A stretch of 64,000 nucleotides of DNA, from assembly GCA_029204045.2 (NCBI GenBank), contig CM055066.1:18362484-18426483 (forward strand), written 5' to 3'. Position 1 is the stretch's first letter, and each line of letters starts with the position of its first letter. Below, piece after piece: positions 1 to 10,570 of the stretch. This DNA is from Tillandsia leiboldiana (Eukaryota > Streptophyta > Magnoliopsida > Poales > Bromeliaceae). The notes beneath the pieces are model-generated. The model did not search any database, had not been told where the DNA came from, and worked only from the letters and a program-made list of their open reading frames with translations. A program made the translations under genes and the position numbers.

Positions 1-433
1 ACTATCGATTATTATCTAACCCTGATTATTACTATCCTCTATATTGTATACCAGTAGGTACGATCTGCTATTTCTCGGCTCGTCGTGCCCACTGGGATAC
101 ACTCCGGTGTATCTCACACACCTCGGGTGACTGTTTTTTCAGGCCGAGCGGGTGCTGGGATGTCGGACGTGTTGGTGAGATTCCGTGTTAGATGTTGACC
201 CTGGACAGCCGAAAGTTCATGTATTATTTGATATTAAGGAAAGAGTAGTAATTCAGATGTAAATAATTGTAAAGTTAATTGTAACTTTTGCTTGTAGTTG
301 TACTTAGTTAGTACTCTGATGTTGTTGCCAAGCTAGCCGTGCATATATAGAAAAAGGCTCAATTCCAAAGGGGATTGGGACTCTTCTATATATGTGGCGG
401 TCTGTCATTGCCCTGGCTGTTTTTGCAACTCTG

Positions 434-469
<36 letters not shown>

Positions 470-502
470 TTTATACACTGGTTTTTGAACTCGGGCGTGA
501 CA
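1..502 (+). mobile_element. Gypsy-A: 3' end of an LTR, + orientation
   Basis: The segment ends in GGGCGTGACA at 502, the same terminus as the other gypsy LTRs here (11234, 41563). The next base begins unrelated copia LTR sequence, so 502 is a clean element boundary. It contains a hairpin at 337-400 and a long T/A homopolymer at 431-470. No coding sequence is visible and the left part lies outside the window. Assignment to Ty3/gypsy rests only on the terminus and general LTR character; I cannot tell whether it is a 3' LTR or a solo LTR. Confidence 0.6.
337..400. repeat. Imperfect inverted repeat (hairpin) in the gypsy-A LTR
   Basis: The left arm 337-366 (containing GCATATATAGAA) pairs with the right arm 372-400 (containing TTCTATATATGTGG) across a short loop, with a few mismatches. 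It lies about 30 bp upstream of the T/A homopolymer. It may be an RNA stem-loop in the transcribed LTR, or a very small MITE-like insertion. Confidence 0.55.
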
Positions 503-1391
503 CTACTGCAATCCGGATCGCCGATCTCCGATCCGGATCGTCGTCATGTAAAAACCCAGAAAAGGTTAGTTTTTGATCCATATCTTCTTCCAAGGGTTTC
601 TAACCTATAAATAGACCCTATGATTCTCTTTTTCTAGGGTTAGTCCCAAAAAGAGGCCGTCAATCCAAATAGCCGTCATTATAAAATATAATCTTATATA
701 CGGCCTAAGATCCACATATAGAGAAGAAAGGAAATACTAGATTTAATCTTATGTTTCTTCGTCTATATTGATTGATTTGATTCTAGTTTTCATACTCACA
801 TTTTGAGTTGAATCAAATCAATGAATACTTAAATGGTATTTCCGATCTATTTCTAATCTAAGTATTCGGCGGATCATCACCACTCAAAACAACGATTTAC
901 CCCAAAATCGGCACGTGGACTCGCGTGGCCTTGTGGATTCAAGGTGTGACCGCTCTCGTGGATCGGAGTGAGGTACGTTCGTGGATTCGAAGCGTGCTAT
1001 TGGGTGAAGACCGTGGATTCGGTCGGACGTCGTGGACTCGACGTTGGATGCCGTGGATTCGGCGTTGGACGCACAGCTCGTGGATTCGAGAAGCGTCGTG
1101 GAGCGAGCGGAGAAGATCAACTAGGAGCGTATGGAAAAGGTTGAGTCGTCTGTGAGTACGGTATATCACCTTGTACGTGTTAATTCTAGTGGATTTCACC
1201 GGTGTTATCGGTCCCGTGGGTTTTTACTCCGGTTTGGAGTTTTCCACGTAAAAATCTCTGCGTGTTATTTATTTTTCCGCATTGGGTTTTTTATATCGCA
1301 CAAGATTTTGAGTGTTATGGTTTACACCTATTCACCCCCCCTCTAGGTGTTTTTTCCCCTATTTAGATCCTATTATTCATATAACCCAACA
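503..1391 (+). mobile_element. SIRE-type copia LTR, 5'-truncated, + orientation
   Basis: This is the reverse complement of the LTR at 4883-6219. It shares the GATCCGGATC motif (509-540), the TATAAATAG box near 606-614, the CGTGGATTCG array (about 905-1090) and the CACCTAG...GGGTGAATAGG signature near the end. It finishes in CCCAACA at 1391, the exact LTR terminus. The first few hundred bases are missing because gypsy-A ends at 502 inside it. Directly downstream lies copia integrase sequence in the opposite orientation rather than a primer-binding site, so it looks like a separate insertion into the - strand copia. Confidence 0.8.
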
Positions 1392-4300
1392 ACATGAGAT
1401 GATTCCTGCATATCAGATAAGCTTGAAGAACCATTAGATGCATCATTAATATTGGAAGTATTATCATGAGAAGATGCACTTACAGGAGTATCATCATCAA
1501 GAGAGATATCAGGGCTAGATTTATCAGATGCAAAGTGGAAAGCTTCATCTACTTTAACATTTATAGATTCTACGATCGTCTTAGATTCCAAGTTAAATAC
1601 CCGATATGCTCTACTATTTGTAGAATACCCCAAGAAAATCCCTTCGTCAACTTCGAGAGTCAAACTTTCCAAGATTTTCACGGTCACGTAAAATGTAACA
1701 CCGACTCCCGAAGATGCGAAAATATTTGATGTTGGGGTTTTCTACCACACCACAGTTCATATGGTTGTATTTAACGTTCCCGGGCGCAAATAAAAACTCT
1801 ATTAATAACATAGATTGCAGTGTTCACAGCTTCAGCCCAAAAATGTAGCGGTAATTCCGGCTGTGAAGCATAACACGTGCCATCTCTTGAACAACCCTAT
1901 TTCTGCGCTCGACAACACCATTCGGTTGAGGTGTATAGGGTGTTCAGAATTCATGCTTAATACCGTTGGAAGTGCAAAAAATTAATGAATTTAGAATTTA
2001 TGAATTCTCCACCTCTATCACTTCTAACACGAATGATCTTTTCATTCTTTTCAATCATAATACGAAGGCAAATCTCGTGAAAAGAATCAAAGTATCAGCT
2101 TTCTCTTTTAAAAATGCTACCTAAGAATACCGAGAGAAATCATCAACCAATAAGAAAATATACCATTTACCTCCCAAGGATGGTTGATGTGTCGGCCCCA
2201 TAAGATCCATATGCAATAATTCCAAGGGTCGTTTGGTACCGACGTGATTCAAGTTCTTGTGTGCAGTCCTAGATTGTTTTTCCTTTTGACAACCACCACA
2301 CACACGTTTTGATTAAGTGAAAGTTTAGGAACCCCTTGACCACGTCTTTGTTCGAAATTCTAACAAGTTCCTTAAAATTTATGTGTCCTAGCCTTTCATG
2401 CCAAGTGTTTCATTATTCAAAGAGGCTAAGTTACAATTTTCAGAAATTTTATTGGGAACAACATAACAATTGTTTTCAGATCTAACCCCTTTTAAAAAGA
2501 AAACATGATCCTTATCAGTTACAATGCATTCAACAGATGAAAAATTAACAGAAAAAACCATTGTCGCAAAGGTGACTGATACTAATGAGGTTAGTCTTAA
2601 GCCCATCAACAAATAACACATTATTCAGAATCGGGCCATCTGGAATAGCTACTGTTCCTCTTCCAACAATTTTGGAAGAATGACCGTCTCCGAAAACCAC
2701 AAGTCCTCCGGAGATTTTCTCAAAATTTTGAAAGCAGTTTTTGTCACCGGTCATGTGACGGGAACAGCCGCTATCCAGATACCAAGACGAATTATCATAA
2801 GCATGCAAGGAAATATTTGTAACAAGACAAGGGAAAACTTCACCTTTGCGTACCCAAACCTTTCGAGTTTTGGTGTACGTCGGAAATGATTGTGAGGTTG
2901 ATACCTTTGGTGAAAGCGTCTTGTTTGATCCGTCGCTTTTCCTTAACGTCATCGTCTTGTTTGATGAACTACCGAGGCTCTTTTCCTTCAAAGAATTTGC
3001 ATTTGATTTCCGAGGAATCACCCTTTTGGTAGTCGTTGCAAGAAGTGCTTGAGTTGACCGTTTGGCTCCCATCTTGCAATTTCTCCTTATGTGCCCTGCA
3101 AAATTACAACAAAAACATACCTTAGTGCTTGACGATTCCGAGGAGGGTGAAGTAGGCTTGTTGTCGTTGCTTGTCGTGAATTCCGTGTCGGAGGAGGAGA
3201 TACCGACTGAGGCACAAAAACTGTCCCAACCGAACTAAAATTGTCTTCATTCGATTGTATCCGAGGCCGAACTTGTTTGATTGACCAAGACCAAGAAGCT
3301 TATCCAACTTACTCCTTCCTGATGAAAATCGCTGTAGGTCATCCTTGAGTTGGAGAATGGTCTCTGTCATTTCCCAATTTTTCCTGTCGAGCCTCGCCGT
3401 TGAGCTTCAAGAAGTAATTTGCTTTGTTCACCATATCTATATAATTCTTCTCAGAGTTGCTCATTGGACTCTTGAAGGGAAACATTTGCTTTTATCAGAT
3501 TATCCCTTTCCACTTCAAGATCGGTCGAGAGAGAAGTTACCCTTTTTACTTCTTCTTCGAGATCCTGCAATCTCCCTCTCAACCCCCTTGTTTTGCTTAG
3601 CCAGTTTCTTTGAATCCTTTAAAAGTCTGTGGTAGGCTAGAGCAAAATCTTCACCTTTCGAATCATCCGATTCATTGTCCGTTGCATTCTTTTCAACAGT
3701 GGAGTTGGACAATGACTCGGATGCACTTGCCATTAAGCACATGAAGGGTGAAGATGTGGACGCGTGGAATGCTGTTGCGTTGTCTTCTTCATCACTTGAC
3801 GATGACTCATTTGACGATGAGGTGTCATCCCAAGTGACGGCTTGCATCGCCTTCTTCTTGGACGGATTCTTATTTGGGCATTCCGTTGAGATATGGCCGT
3901 ATCCTCGGCACTTGAAGCATTGGACTTGTCCTTCTGTGCTTTTCTTATCCTTAGAAAAACCCTCTTGCTTTCTTGACTTGTAACTTGAAGAACCTTTGCC
4001 TTTCTTCTACTTTCCGAAGGATGGAGTTTTGCTTGAATTACCCCTTCGAAAATTTCGGCGAAACTTCCTTGTCAAGAGAGCGAGCTGCTTCTCAAGTCCT
4101 CCATAGATAGGTTCTCGTCATCGCCTGAGGATGATGAATCCGCGTCTTCTTCTTTTGTTGTTTTCAAAGTATAACCTGAAGACTTAGAAGAGGATGCCTT
4201 TCCCGAAGAATAGTCAGTAGTAAAATGTCATTTCATAAGTTTGTAAAGAACCAACTAATTCTTCTACACGGATTTCGTCCGGGTGTTTAATAGTTTCAAT

Positions 4301-4849
4301 GGCTGTAACCTTGGAACGAAATCTTTCAGGAAGAGTTCTTAATATTTTTCTTACAATTTTAAATTCTGGAATCTTCTCTCCCAAGTTAGCACATGAGTTT
4401 ACGATGTCTTGCAATCGTGTGTAATAGTCTGTGAACGATTCATTTTCTGCCATGAAAATAGAGTCAAACTTGCTTGTAAGCATTTGCAGTTTCTGAATCT
4501 TCACAAGGTTAGTTCCCTCATGCGTAACTTGAAGAACATCCCAGATTTCTTTCGCAGTCTCACATGCCGAGACGCGAGAGAACTCTGTTTGTGATAAGGC
4601 ATTAAATAAAGCATTAATTCCCTTGCCATTGTAAGAAGATATATCAATCTCTTCCTTGGTCCATTTCGACCTAGGTTTGATGGTGCGAACGTCACCAATA
4701 ATTTCAGTTGGATTAGTCCATCCTAATTCAATTGATTGCCACACCCGTTCGTCGATGGAAATTAAAAAGGCTTTCATCCGTACTTTCCAGTACGCATAAT
4801 TTGTTCCATCGAAGAACGGAGGTCTGTTGATGTTTCCACCTTCAACCAT
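1392..4849 (-). pseudogene. Decayed Ty1/copia (SIRE-like) gag-pol, 3' part missing
   Basis: Reading on the - strand from the ATG at 4849: a UBN2-type gag (PPFFDGTNYAYWKVRM near the start), a basic region, a coiled-coil stretch, and a CCHC knuckle (codons near 3870-3915). Then come the protease-like motif YLDSGCSRHMTGD (near 2760), the GAG-pre-integrase and integrase start (CGGCQKEKQSR, LLHMDLMGPT near 2200-2300), and the post-integrase motif DEGIFLGYSTNSRAYRVFN (near 1600-1640). Family function: gag packages RNA; PR, IN and RT drive retrotransposition. The frame is broken many times; for example a 1-nt insertion near 4225 ends the gag ORF after EMTFYY. RT and RNase H are absent because the sequence stops at 1392, where an inverted LTR abuts. 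No product is expected. Confidence 0.9.
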
Positions 4850-4868
4850 TGTTTACAACCCTATTCCC

Positions 4869-4880
4869 GCTCTGATACCA
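4869..4880 (-). promoter_or_regulatory. Primer-binding site (initiator tRNA-Met)
   Basis: The - strand reads TGGTATCAGAGC, complementary to the 3' end of plant initiator tRNA-Met. It lies two bases inside the LTR end at 4883 and just upstream of the gag ATG (4849), which fixes the element's orientation. Confidence 0.9.
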
Positions 4881-4921
4881 CTTGTTGGGTTATGTATAAT
4901 TGGATCTAAATAGGGAAAAAA

Positions 4922-4947
4922 ACACCTAGAGGGGGGTGAATAGGTGT
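4922..4947. repeat. Conserved LTR-end stem-loop ACACCTA...TAGGTGT
   Basis: Seven-base arms ACACCTA and TAGGTGT enclose a G-rich loop. The same structure recurs at the matching place in the LTRs ending near 1391, 41732, 46524 and 54745, so it is a conserved part of the copia U5 region. Confidence 0.7.
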
Positions 4948-5181
4948 AAACAATAAACACTCAAAAATCTTTGCGATATAAAACCCAATGCGGAAAAATA
5001 AATAACACGCAGAGATTTTTACGTGGAAAACTCCAAACCGGAGTAAAAAACCACGGGACCGATAACACGGTGAAATCCACTAGAATTAAACACGTACAAG
5101 GTGATATACCGTACTCACAGACGACTCAACCTTTTCCATACGCTCCTAGTTGATCTTCTCCGCTCGCTCCACGACGCTTCT

Positions 5182-5356
5182 CGAATCCACGATGTGCGTC
5201 CAACGCCGAATCCACGGCGTCCAACGTCGAGTCCACGACGTCCGACCGAATCCACGGTCTTCACCCAGTAGCACGCTTCGAATCCACGAACGTACCTCGC
5301 TCCGAATCCACGAGAGCGGTAGCACCTTGAATCCACAAGGCCACGCGAGTCCACGC
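5182..5356 (-). repeat. CGTGGATTCG motif array in the copia LTR leader
   Basis: The + strand shows about eight copies of CGAATCCACGA or close variants, starting near 5182, 5209, 5228, 5248, 5278, 5301, 5327 and 5346, spaced about 19-30 bp. In the element's sense the motif reads TCGTGGATTCG. It lies downstream of the TATA box, so it would be transcribed. Matching arrays occur in every copia LTR of this type in the window. Confidence 0.75.
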
Positions 5357-5634
5357 GCCGATTTTGGGGTAAATCGTTATTTTTGGGTGGTGATGATCCG
5401 CCGAATACTTAGATTAGAAATAGATCGGAAATACCATCTAAGTATTCATTGATTTGATTCAACTCAAAATATGAGTATGAAAACCTAGAATCAAATCAAT
5501 CAATATAGATGAAGAAACATAAGATAGAATCCATGATTTCTTTTCTTCTCTATATGTGGATCTTAGGCCGTATAAAAGATGACGGCTACTTTTTCTATTA
5601 TGTGGATTAGCCCTAGAAAAAGAATCATAGGGTC

Positions 5635-5642
5635 TATTTATA
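5635..5642 (-). promoter_or_regulatory. TATA box of the copia LTR promoter
   Basis: The - strand reads TATAAATA (within CTATAAATAG). It lies between the upstream palindrome array (5711-5994) and the downstream leader motif array, the expected place for the U3/R promoter. The other copia LTRs have the same box, for example near 47156-47165. Confidence 0.65.
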
Positions 5643-5710
5643 GGTTAGAAACCCTTGGAAAAAGATAAGGATCAAAAACTATCCTTTTCTGGAATTTTTA
5701 CATGACGACG

Positions 5711-5994
5711 ATCCGGATCGGAGATCGGCGATCCGGATTGTAGTAGCGAGAAAAACAGATTCCAGAAAAACGAAGGTTCGGGATCCGGATCGAAGTGCTT
5801 GATCCGGATCGTTCATACAGTTCACCAAACATCAACGTTCGGGATCCGGATTGCAAAGCCTGATCCGGATCGCTCAAATAAAATGGTAAACCCAGTGTTC
5901 GGGATCCGGATCAAGGGAAGCTACGATCCGGATTGAATTGATGTATGAACGAACCACCTTCGGGATCCGGATTGCAAAGCCTGATCCGGATCCT
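5711..5994. repeat. Tandem array of GATCCGGATC palindromes, about 61-bp period
   Basis: Units beginning TTCGGGATCCGGAT recur near 5778, 5838, 5898 and 5960, preceded by a partial unit at 5711. Each unit carries two copies of the palindrome GATCCGGATC or a one-base variant, about 20 bp apart. The array sits 70-350 bp upstream of the TATA box, which suggests an enhancer-like U3 repeat. Confidence 0.8.
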
Positions 5995-6219
5995 GAACAT
6001 GTCCCATGTCCAGTTTTTGATAATTATGCAATTACAAGTTCATCCAAGTGTTTCTACACTATAAGAAGTATTCGGATCACCAAAGATATTAAGTTCAACA
6101 TACCTGATCCTTTTGAATTCTTCTTTCTTGAGATTGAGTTATATGATCCAACCTTCTTTACCTTCAATCTTCAAGACTTAACCGAATTCATAAAATACGC
6201 CAACTTAAATTCCGTAACA

Positions 6220-7753
6220 GCAGGCACCACTGATTGAGCAGATGAGGCGACTTCAGATTGAGGTGGTATCCCCTGGGGTCTCTGCTAGACTTATGTCTAT
6301 GGTCTTGCAGCCCACTCTGTTGGACAGGATCAGGGAGACGCAGAGTGAGGACCCCCACTTAGAGAGGATTAGATCACAGATTCAGGTAGATCCGATAGGG
6401 GATTTTACTGTGGATAGCTCGGGAGTATTGCGGTACAGGGACCGAGTGTGTGTGCCTTCGGATCTAGATATCAGAGACCAGATTTTGAGGGAGGCCCATT
6501 ATACGCCTTATACCATTCATCCTGGTGGTACTAAGATGTATAAGGACCTCAAGGCACATTTTTGGTGGTCCGGAATGAAGCGGGACATTGGAAGATTCGT
6601 GGCTCATTGTTTAACTTGCCAGCAAGTGAAAGCGGAGCACCGAGTTCCTGCTGGCAAGTTACAGAGTCTTCCAATTTCCGAGTGGAAATGGTACCACATT
6701 ACTATGGATTTTGTTACAGGGCTGCCGAGAGCGCAGAGTGGAGCCGATGCGGTCTGGGTTATAGTTGATAGACTCACCAAGTCTGCACATTTCCTGCCTG
6801 TTCAGATGACTTGGTCTTTGGAGCGTCTGGCTCAGTTATATTTGGACGAGATAGTGAGGCTACATGGGGTACCAGCGTCGATCATATCAGATCGGGACCC
6901 GAGGTTTGTGTCACGCTTTTGGGGGAGTATACAGTCAGCCTTGGGGACCCAGCTCAGGTTTAGCACTGCTTTCCACCCACAGACTGATGGCCAGTCCGAG
7001 CTCACCATACAGACCCTCGAGGATATGTTGAGAGCGTGCGTTATGGATTTTGGAGGAGGGTGGTACCGACACTTACCTTTGGTTGAGTTTGCGTACAACA
7101 ACAGCTATCAGGCGAGCATTCAGATGGCTCCGTTTGAGGCGTTGTATGGACGCAAGTGTCGGTCACCCTTGTATTGGAGTGATGTGGGTGAGAGGAGGAC
7201 TTTGGGACCGGATTTATTGTTGGAGGCGGAAGAGAAGGTCAGAGTTGTTCGCCGACACCTTGAGACAGCCCAGAGTCGTCAGAGGAGCTACGCAGATACT
7301 CGGCGGCGAGACCTAGAGTTTCAGATTGGTGATCACGTCTTCTTGAAGGTCTCGCCTTCGAAAGGGGTCCGAAGATTTGGAGTGCGTGGGAAGCTTAGTC
7401 CCCGCTTTGTTGGACCCTTTGAGGTACTTGATAGGGTAGGCCCCGTGGCTTATAGAGTTGCTCTTCCTCCGCGCTTAGCAGGTGTGCACGATGTTTTCCA
7501 CGTCTCAGCTCTGAGGAGATATGTGTTTGATCCATCGCACGTGATTGACTTCACTTCTCTGGAGATCGGCGAGGACATGGTGTACGAGGAGCGCCCGTTG
7601 CGAATTCTTGCTCGCGAGGTGAGGGAATTACGCAACCGGGCCATTCCTTATGTGAAGATCTTGTGGAGCAATCACGAGGAGCGAGAGGCTACCTGGGAGT
7701 TGGAGTCAGAGATGAGAGCTGCCTACTCTTTTCTGTTCGAGACTACTGATTGA
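6220..7753 (+). CDS. Gypsy-B pol C-terminal fragment: Tekay-type integrase
   Basis: An open frame runs from the copia junction; its first ATG is at 6242 (503 codons), but it was originally internal to a longer polyprotein (PLIEQMRRLQIEV precedes it). It carries the H2C2 zinc-binding region (HPGGTKMYKDL...CLTCQQVKAEH, residues about 92-135 from the ATG). The integrase core follows with the catalytic acids in MDFVTGLP (about 155), SDRDPRF (about 216) and QSELTIQTLED (about 250). After that come the GPFEVLDRVGPVAYRV segment and a chromodomain-like tail (WSNHEEREATWELESEM, about 465-490). The role is insertion of cDNA into chromosomes. Everything N-terminal (gag, PR, RT, RNase H) is separated by nested insertions and lies outside the window. 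The frame is undamaged, which is unusual for so disrupted an element. Confidence 0.93.
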
Positions 7754-7801
7754 GGTACGCCTGTCTTACTATACTTTGTTTCGGGGACGAAACTTCCTTT
7801 T

Positions 7802-7813
7802 AGTGGGGGAGGA
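7802..7813 (+). promoter_or_regulatory. Polypurine tract of gypsy-B
   Basis: AGTGGGGGAGGA sits immediately before the LTR start TGTGGGACCC at 7814. The same 12 bases precede the 3' LTRs of both LARD elements, showing common ancestry. It is the primer site for plus-strand DNA synthesis. Confidence 0.85.
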
Positions 7814-8140
7814 TGTGGGACCCTCGAACCCCATGCGGCGTTCTTCCGATGAATCCACTATTAGAACACCTGGTGTTGGTGTATCTGGCCCATGGTGCAT
7901 CAATGGGATGTCACAGATGGACCCTGTAGGGTTTTATTAGCTGTGTTGGCTTTCGGCTGGGTTTGCCAAAATTTTGAAAAGGAATTAGGCCAAACAGACG
8001 TCGGAAATGGATTCAGCACGGAAAAACGCTTGAAAACGGCTATTTGCTTGTTAAATTCTGAGTCCGGATGCCCAAAAACGGACTCCCGGAAGTTTTACTG
8101 GATTTTCGGTGCATGGGGGTGCTGTGGACCGGCGGGGGTG

Positions 8141-8455
8141 CCACGTGGCAGCCGCTGATTGGGCGGTGCACGCGGCCCGGTCCACGGAGCGACTTGGAGA
8201 GGCCCGGGGTGCACGGCTGGAGGCGTGGACCGGCGGGAATCCACGTGGCAGCACGGGATTGGTCGGTCCACACGGCGCGGTCCACTGAGTGTTGGCGCGG
8301 GTGCATGGGCCGGCGCAGTGGACACGTGGCAGCTCGCTATTAGCGGGCGTAGTGTGCGTGGTCCACGGGGACTCGCGGCCTGACGCATGGACCAGGGCGC
8401 GCCACGTGGCGGCCTGCGAGTGGCCGGCTCACGCGCGCGCGGTCCACGCAGCGCG
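8141..8455 (+). promoter_or_regulatory. CACGTG (G-box) / CCAAT array upstream of the LTR TATA box
   Basis: CACGTGGC occurs at 8142, 8242, 8323 and 8403, each followed about 10-15 bp later by ATTGG or a variant (CCAAT in reverse) and then by GGTCCAC. These are four diverged repeats of about 80-100 bp, ending some 300 bp before the TATA box. In plants CACGTGGC is the core bound by bZIP and bHLH factors; use here is inferred. Confidence 0.6.
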
Positions 8456-8763
8456 CGCGCCGGGCAGGTGCCGTACAGGGCGTGCAGGCGGGCAGGTGGG
8501 GGCAGGTGAGCTGCTCCACCCACCCCGCTGACCGGGCAGGGGACACGCGGCGCTTCCCGGCGGGGCTTGCACGGCTGTCCGGTGTTCGGGGGACACGTGT
8601 CAAGTCCCAGGGCGGGTCGGACCAAGCAGGCGTCCGGCTGGATCCCGTGTGCGGGCTGGGCCGGGCCGGGCCGCACTGTGCGCGCCCGAAACCGGGCTGG
8701 GCCGCACTGTAGCCGCCCGAATCTGGGACAATTTCGGTATTAATCGAATTGTTTCTTTTGGCC

Positions 8764-8770
8764 TATAAAA
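8764..8770 (+). promoter_or_regulatory. TATA box of the gypsy-B LTR
   Basis: TATAAAA within GGCCTATAAAAGGAGCCC. The matching position in LARD-1 holds TATATAAAT (38229 and 50788). Confidence 0.65.
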
Positions 8771-10260
8771 GGAGCCCGAACTGCATTCTTGAGCCGTTTT
8801 CTCCTCTTTTCAGGCTTCAAACCCCGAGCTCCCTTCTTGACAATTGTTCTTCTTCAAGTGTTGCTTCCACCTGCAGAGTTTTGGGTTTTTTCGGGGCACG
8901 CATCCCGAGGTTACAGATTTTATGGCGCGGTGCGACGTTCCTTTTCCGGTGATCTTCTTCGTCGCAGTTCAGTGTTGGAACTCCCCTGGGCTACCCCGAC
9001 CTTCGATTTTGGAGATTCTTGCGGCGACTTACTCCAGAGAGGTAGGGCTTCATCTTTCGTATTGATCGCGCTCTCCCATTCCAAGTTTTTGGCACGGATC
9101 CCGAGGTGCCTTGTGACCCCTTTTTCCTGTCTGGTTTTAGGGACAGCATTGGAGTGTTTTAGCAATATCTTTGCGTACGAGCGTCGGATTGAGGCGTGCT
9201 TATACAAATTTTTCATCTACAGATCACAAGGAACAAGCTCGTATTTTTCTTGGATTTTTTCCAGAGTTTCTATTGGAGGTGAAAATTCCGTTTTTCCTGT
9301 ATTCAGTGCTACAGTTTTGGTGCAGAAATCTTTCGAGTACACCGCCTTGCCGAATTTGTATCTTGACCTTCGGAACTCGGATTTGAGCGTGCAGGGTACC
9401 GTTTCGAAGATATCGATGCGAGGATCGCTGTGATATTTTTATTGGAATTTTTTGAGCGTTTTCAGAAGGTGAAAAAGGGACATCTTTGGGACTGAAATTT
9501 TGTGTATGTTTTTATGGGCAGTTTTGGAATTGATGTGTATTTGTGGACTTTGTGTTGTACCCAGGAGAGTTACGAGTGTTGCTGGATCCTTTGGAGTAGG
9601 AGATTTGGATTTCCTGGTATTTTCAGCTATACGATCCCGGACAGTTAGCACGTTCAGGTGGGTGACCTTGCTTGCAAAATCTATGGACTGCGTGCTAATT
9701 CTATGATTGTAGGACCATGCATGTTAGTAATTGGACTTGTTATCTTGTGAGAACTGAATGTTAGTATATTATCACGTGGGAACTGAACACTAGTACCCCT
9801 GTGTATTAGTCGGTGGACCTGGTGACTTTTTGTGATTCCTACATTATATTTAAATATTAAATCTTGGAACTTGACCTAGCACCCCTGTCATATGTATCTT
9901 GTTCAGCCAGACCGTAGAAAACTTCAACTTGGGCTAGGTTTCTTTATTTGTTCTAGACATTCCCACATCACGGTATTATACTTGTCATTCTGGACTTAGC
10001 TTTTCTCGCCCGGGTTGCGGGCTGAGGGTCGGGTGGTTGTGGGATGCTTTTGCACTCGTGTCTGGGGACCGAGTGGAGTTGATAGCAGTCTGTAGATTCG
10101 GTTTCTTTGGGAAAGTGATAGTGATGGTGGATCTGAGTTCTTGGGAACTGTCTGGGTGACAGTGAATCTCAGCTGTGTAGATTCCAGCCAGTGAGTGAGA
10201 CAGTGATTTGTTGAGTCGGGTGGGATAGCACCAGATTATCGACTCGAGTTATTGTTTCGG

Positions 10261-10283
10261 CAACCGCGAACTGTGGGCGGTTG
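10261..10283. repeat. Stem-loop CAACCGC / GCGGTTG
   Basis: Seven-base perfect arms are separated by nine bases. The same arms with a nine-base loop occur in the LARD-2 LTR at 57596-57618, with weaker copies at 58212, 58280 and 58365, so the structure is shared between families. Confidence 0.6.
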
Positions 10284-10468
10284 GACCGACTAGTGTTATG
10301 CATCAGTTGGGACTGGGTTTTTGCATTGTGGATTGAGTGAGTCTCCACCTTGAGCATAGCGTCGACTTTTATCTGATTTACTGAGATATTCAGCAGAGCA
10401 GTTGGACTTGGGCCACATTTTGACTCGAGCGGGTCGCTCCCCTCGAGTGTCCCTCTGGAGTAGGCGAG

Positions 10469-10570
10469 ACCGGGTTGTCGTACCGGCGTTGAGTTGAGCT
10501 TTTACCGGGTTGTCGTACCAGTGTTGAGTTGAGCTTTTGCCGGGTTGTTGTACCGGCGTGAGTATTGAGT
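10469..10570 (+). repeat. 35-bp tandem repeat, about 2.9 copies
   Basis: Units starting ACCGGGTTGTCGTACC begin at 10469 and 10504, with a diverged third starting GCCGGGTTGTTGTACC at 10539. It lies in the R-U5 part of the gypsy-B LTR; LARD-1 has a different 39-bp repeat in the corresponding zone. Confidence 0.75.

Larger units (their letters stand above)
4883..6219 (-). mobile_element. 5' LTR of the - strand SIRE-type copia (1337 bp)
   Basis: On the - strand it begins TGTTACGGAATT at 6219 and ends AACCCAACA at 4883. In order it carries an array of palindromic TCCGGA sites (U3), a TATA box near 5640, a CGTGGATTCG array in the leader and a CACCTA/TAGGTG hairpin at 4922-4947 near the terminus. 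It is related to the LTRs at 41732, 46524 and 54745. To its right the gypsy-B integrase frame resumes at once, so the copia was inserted into gypsy-B. Confidence 0.9.

Noticed and set aside
8749..9433. A 214-codon ORF in the gypsy-B LTR leader.
   Set aside because: It lies wholly inside R-U5, overlaps other open frames and lacks any domain; related LTRs do not preserve the frame.
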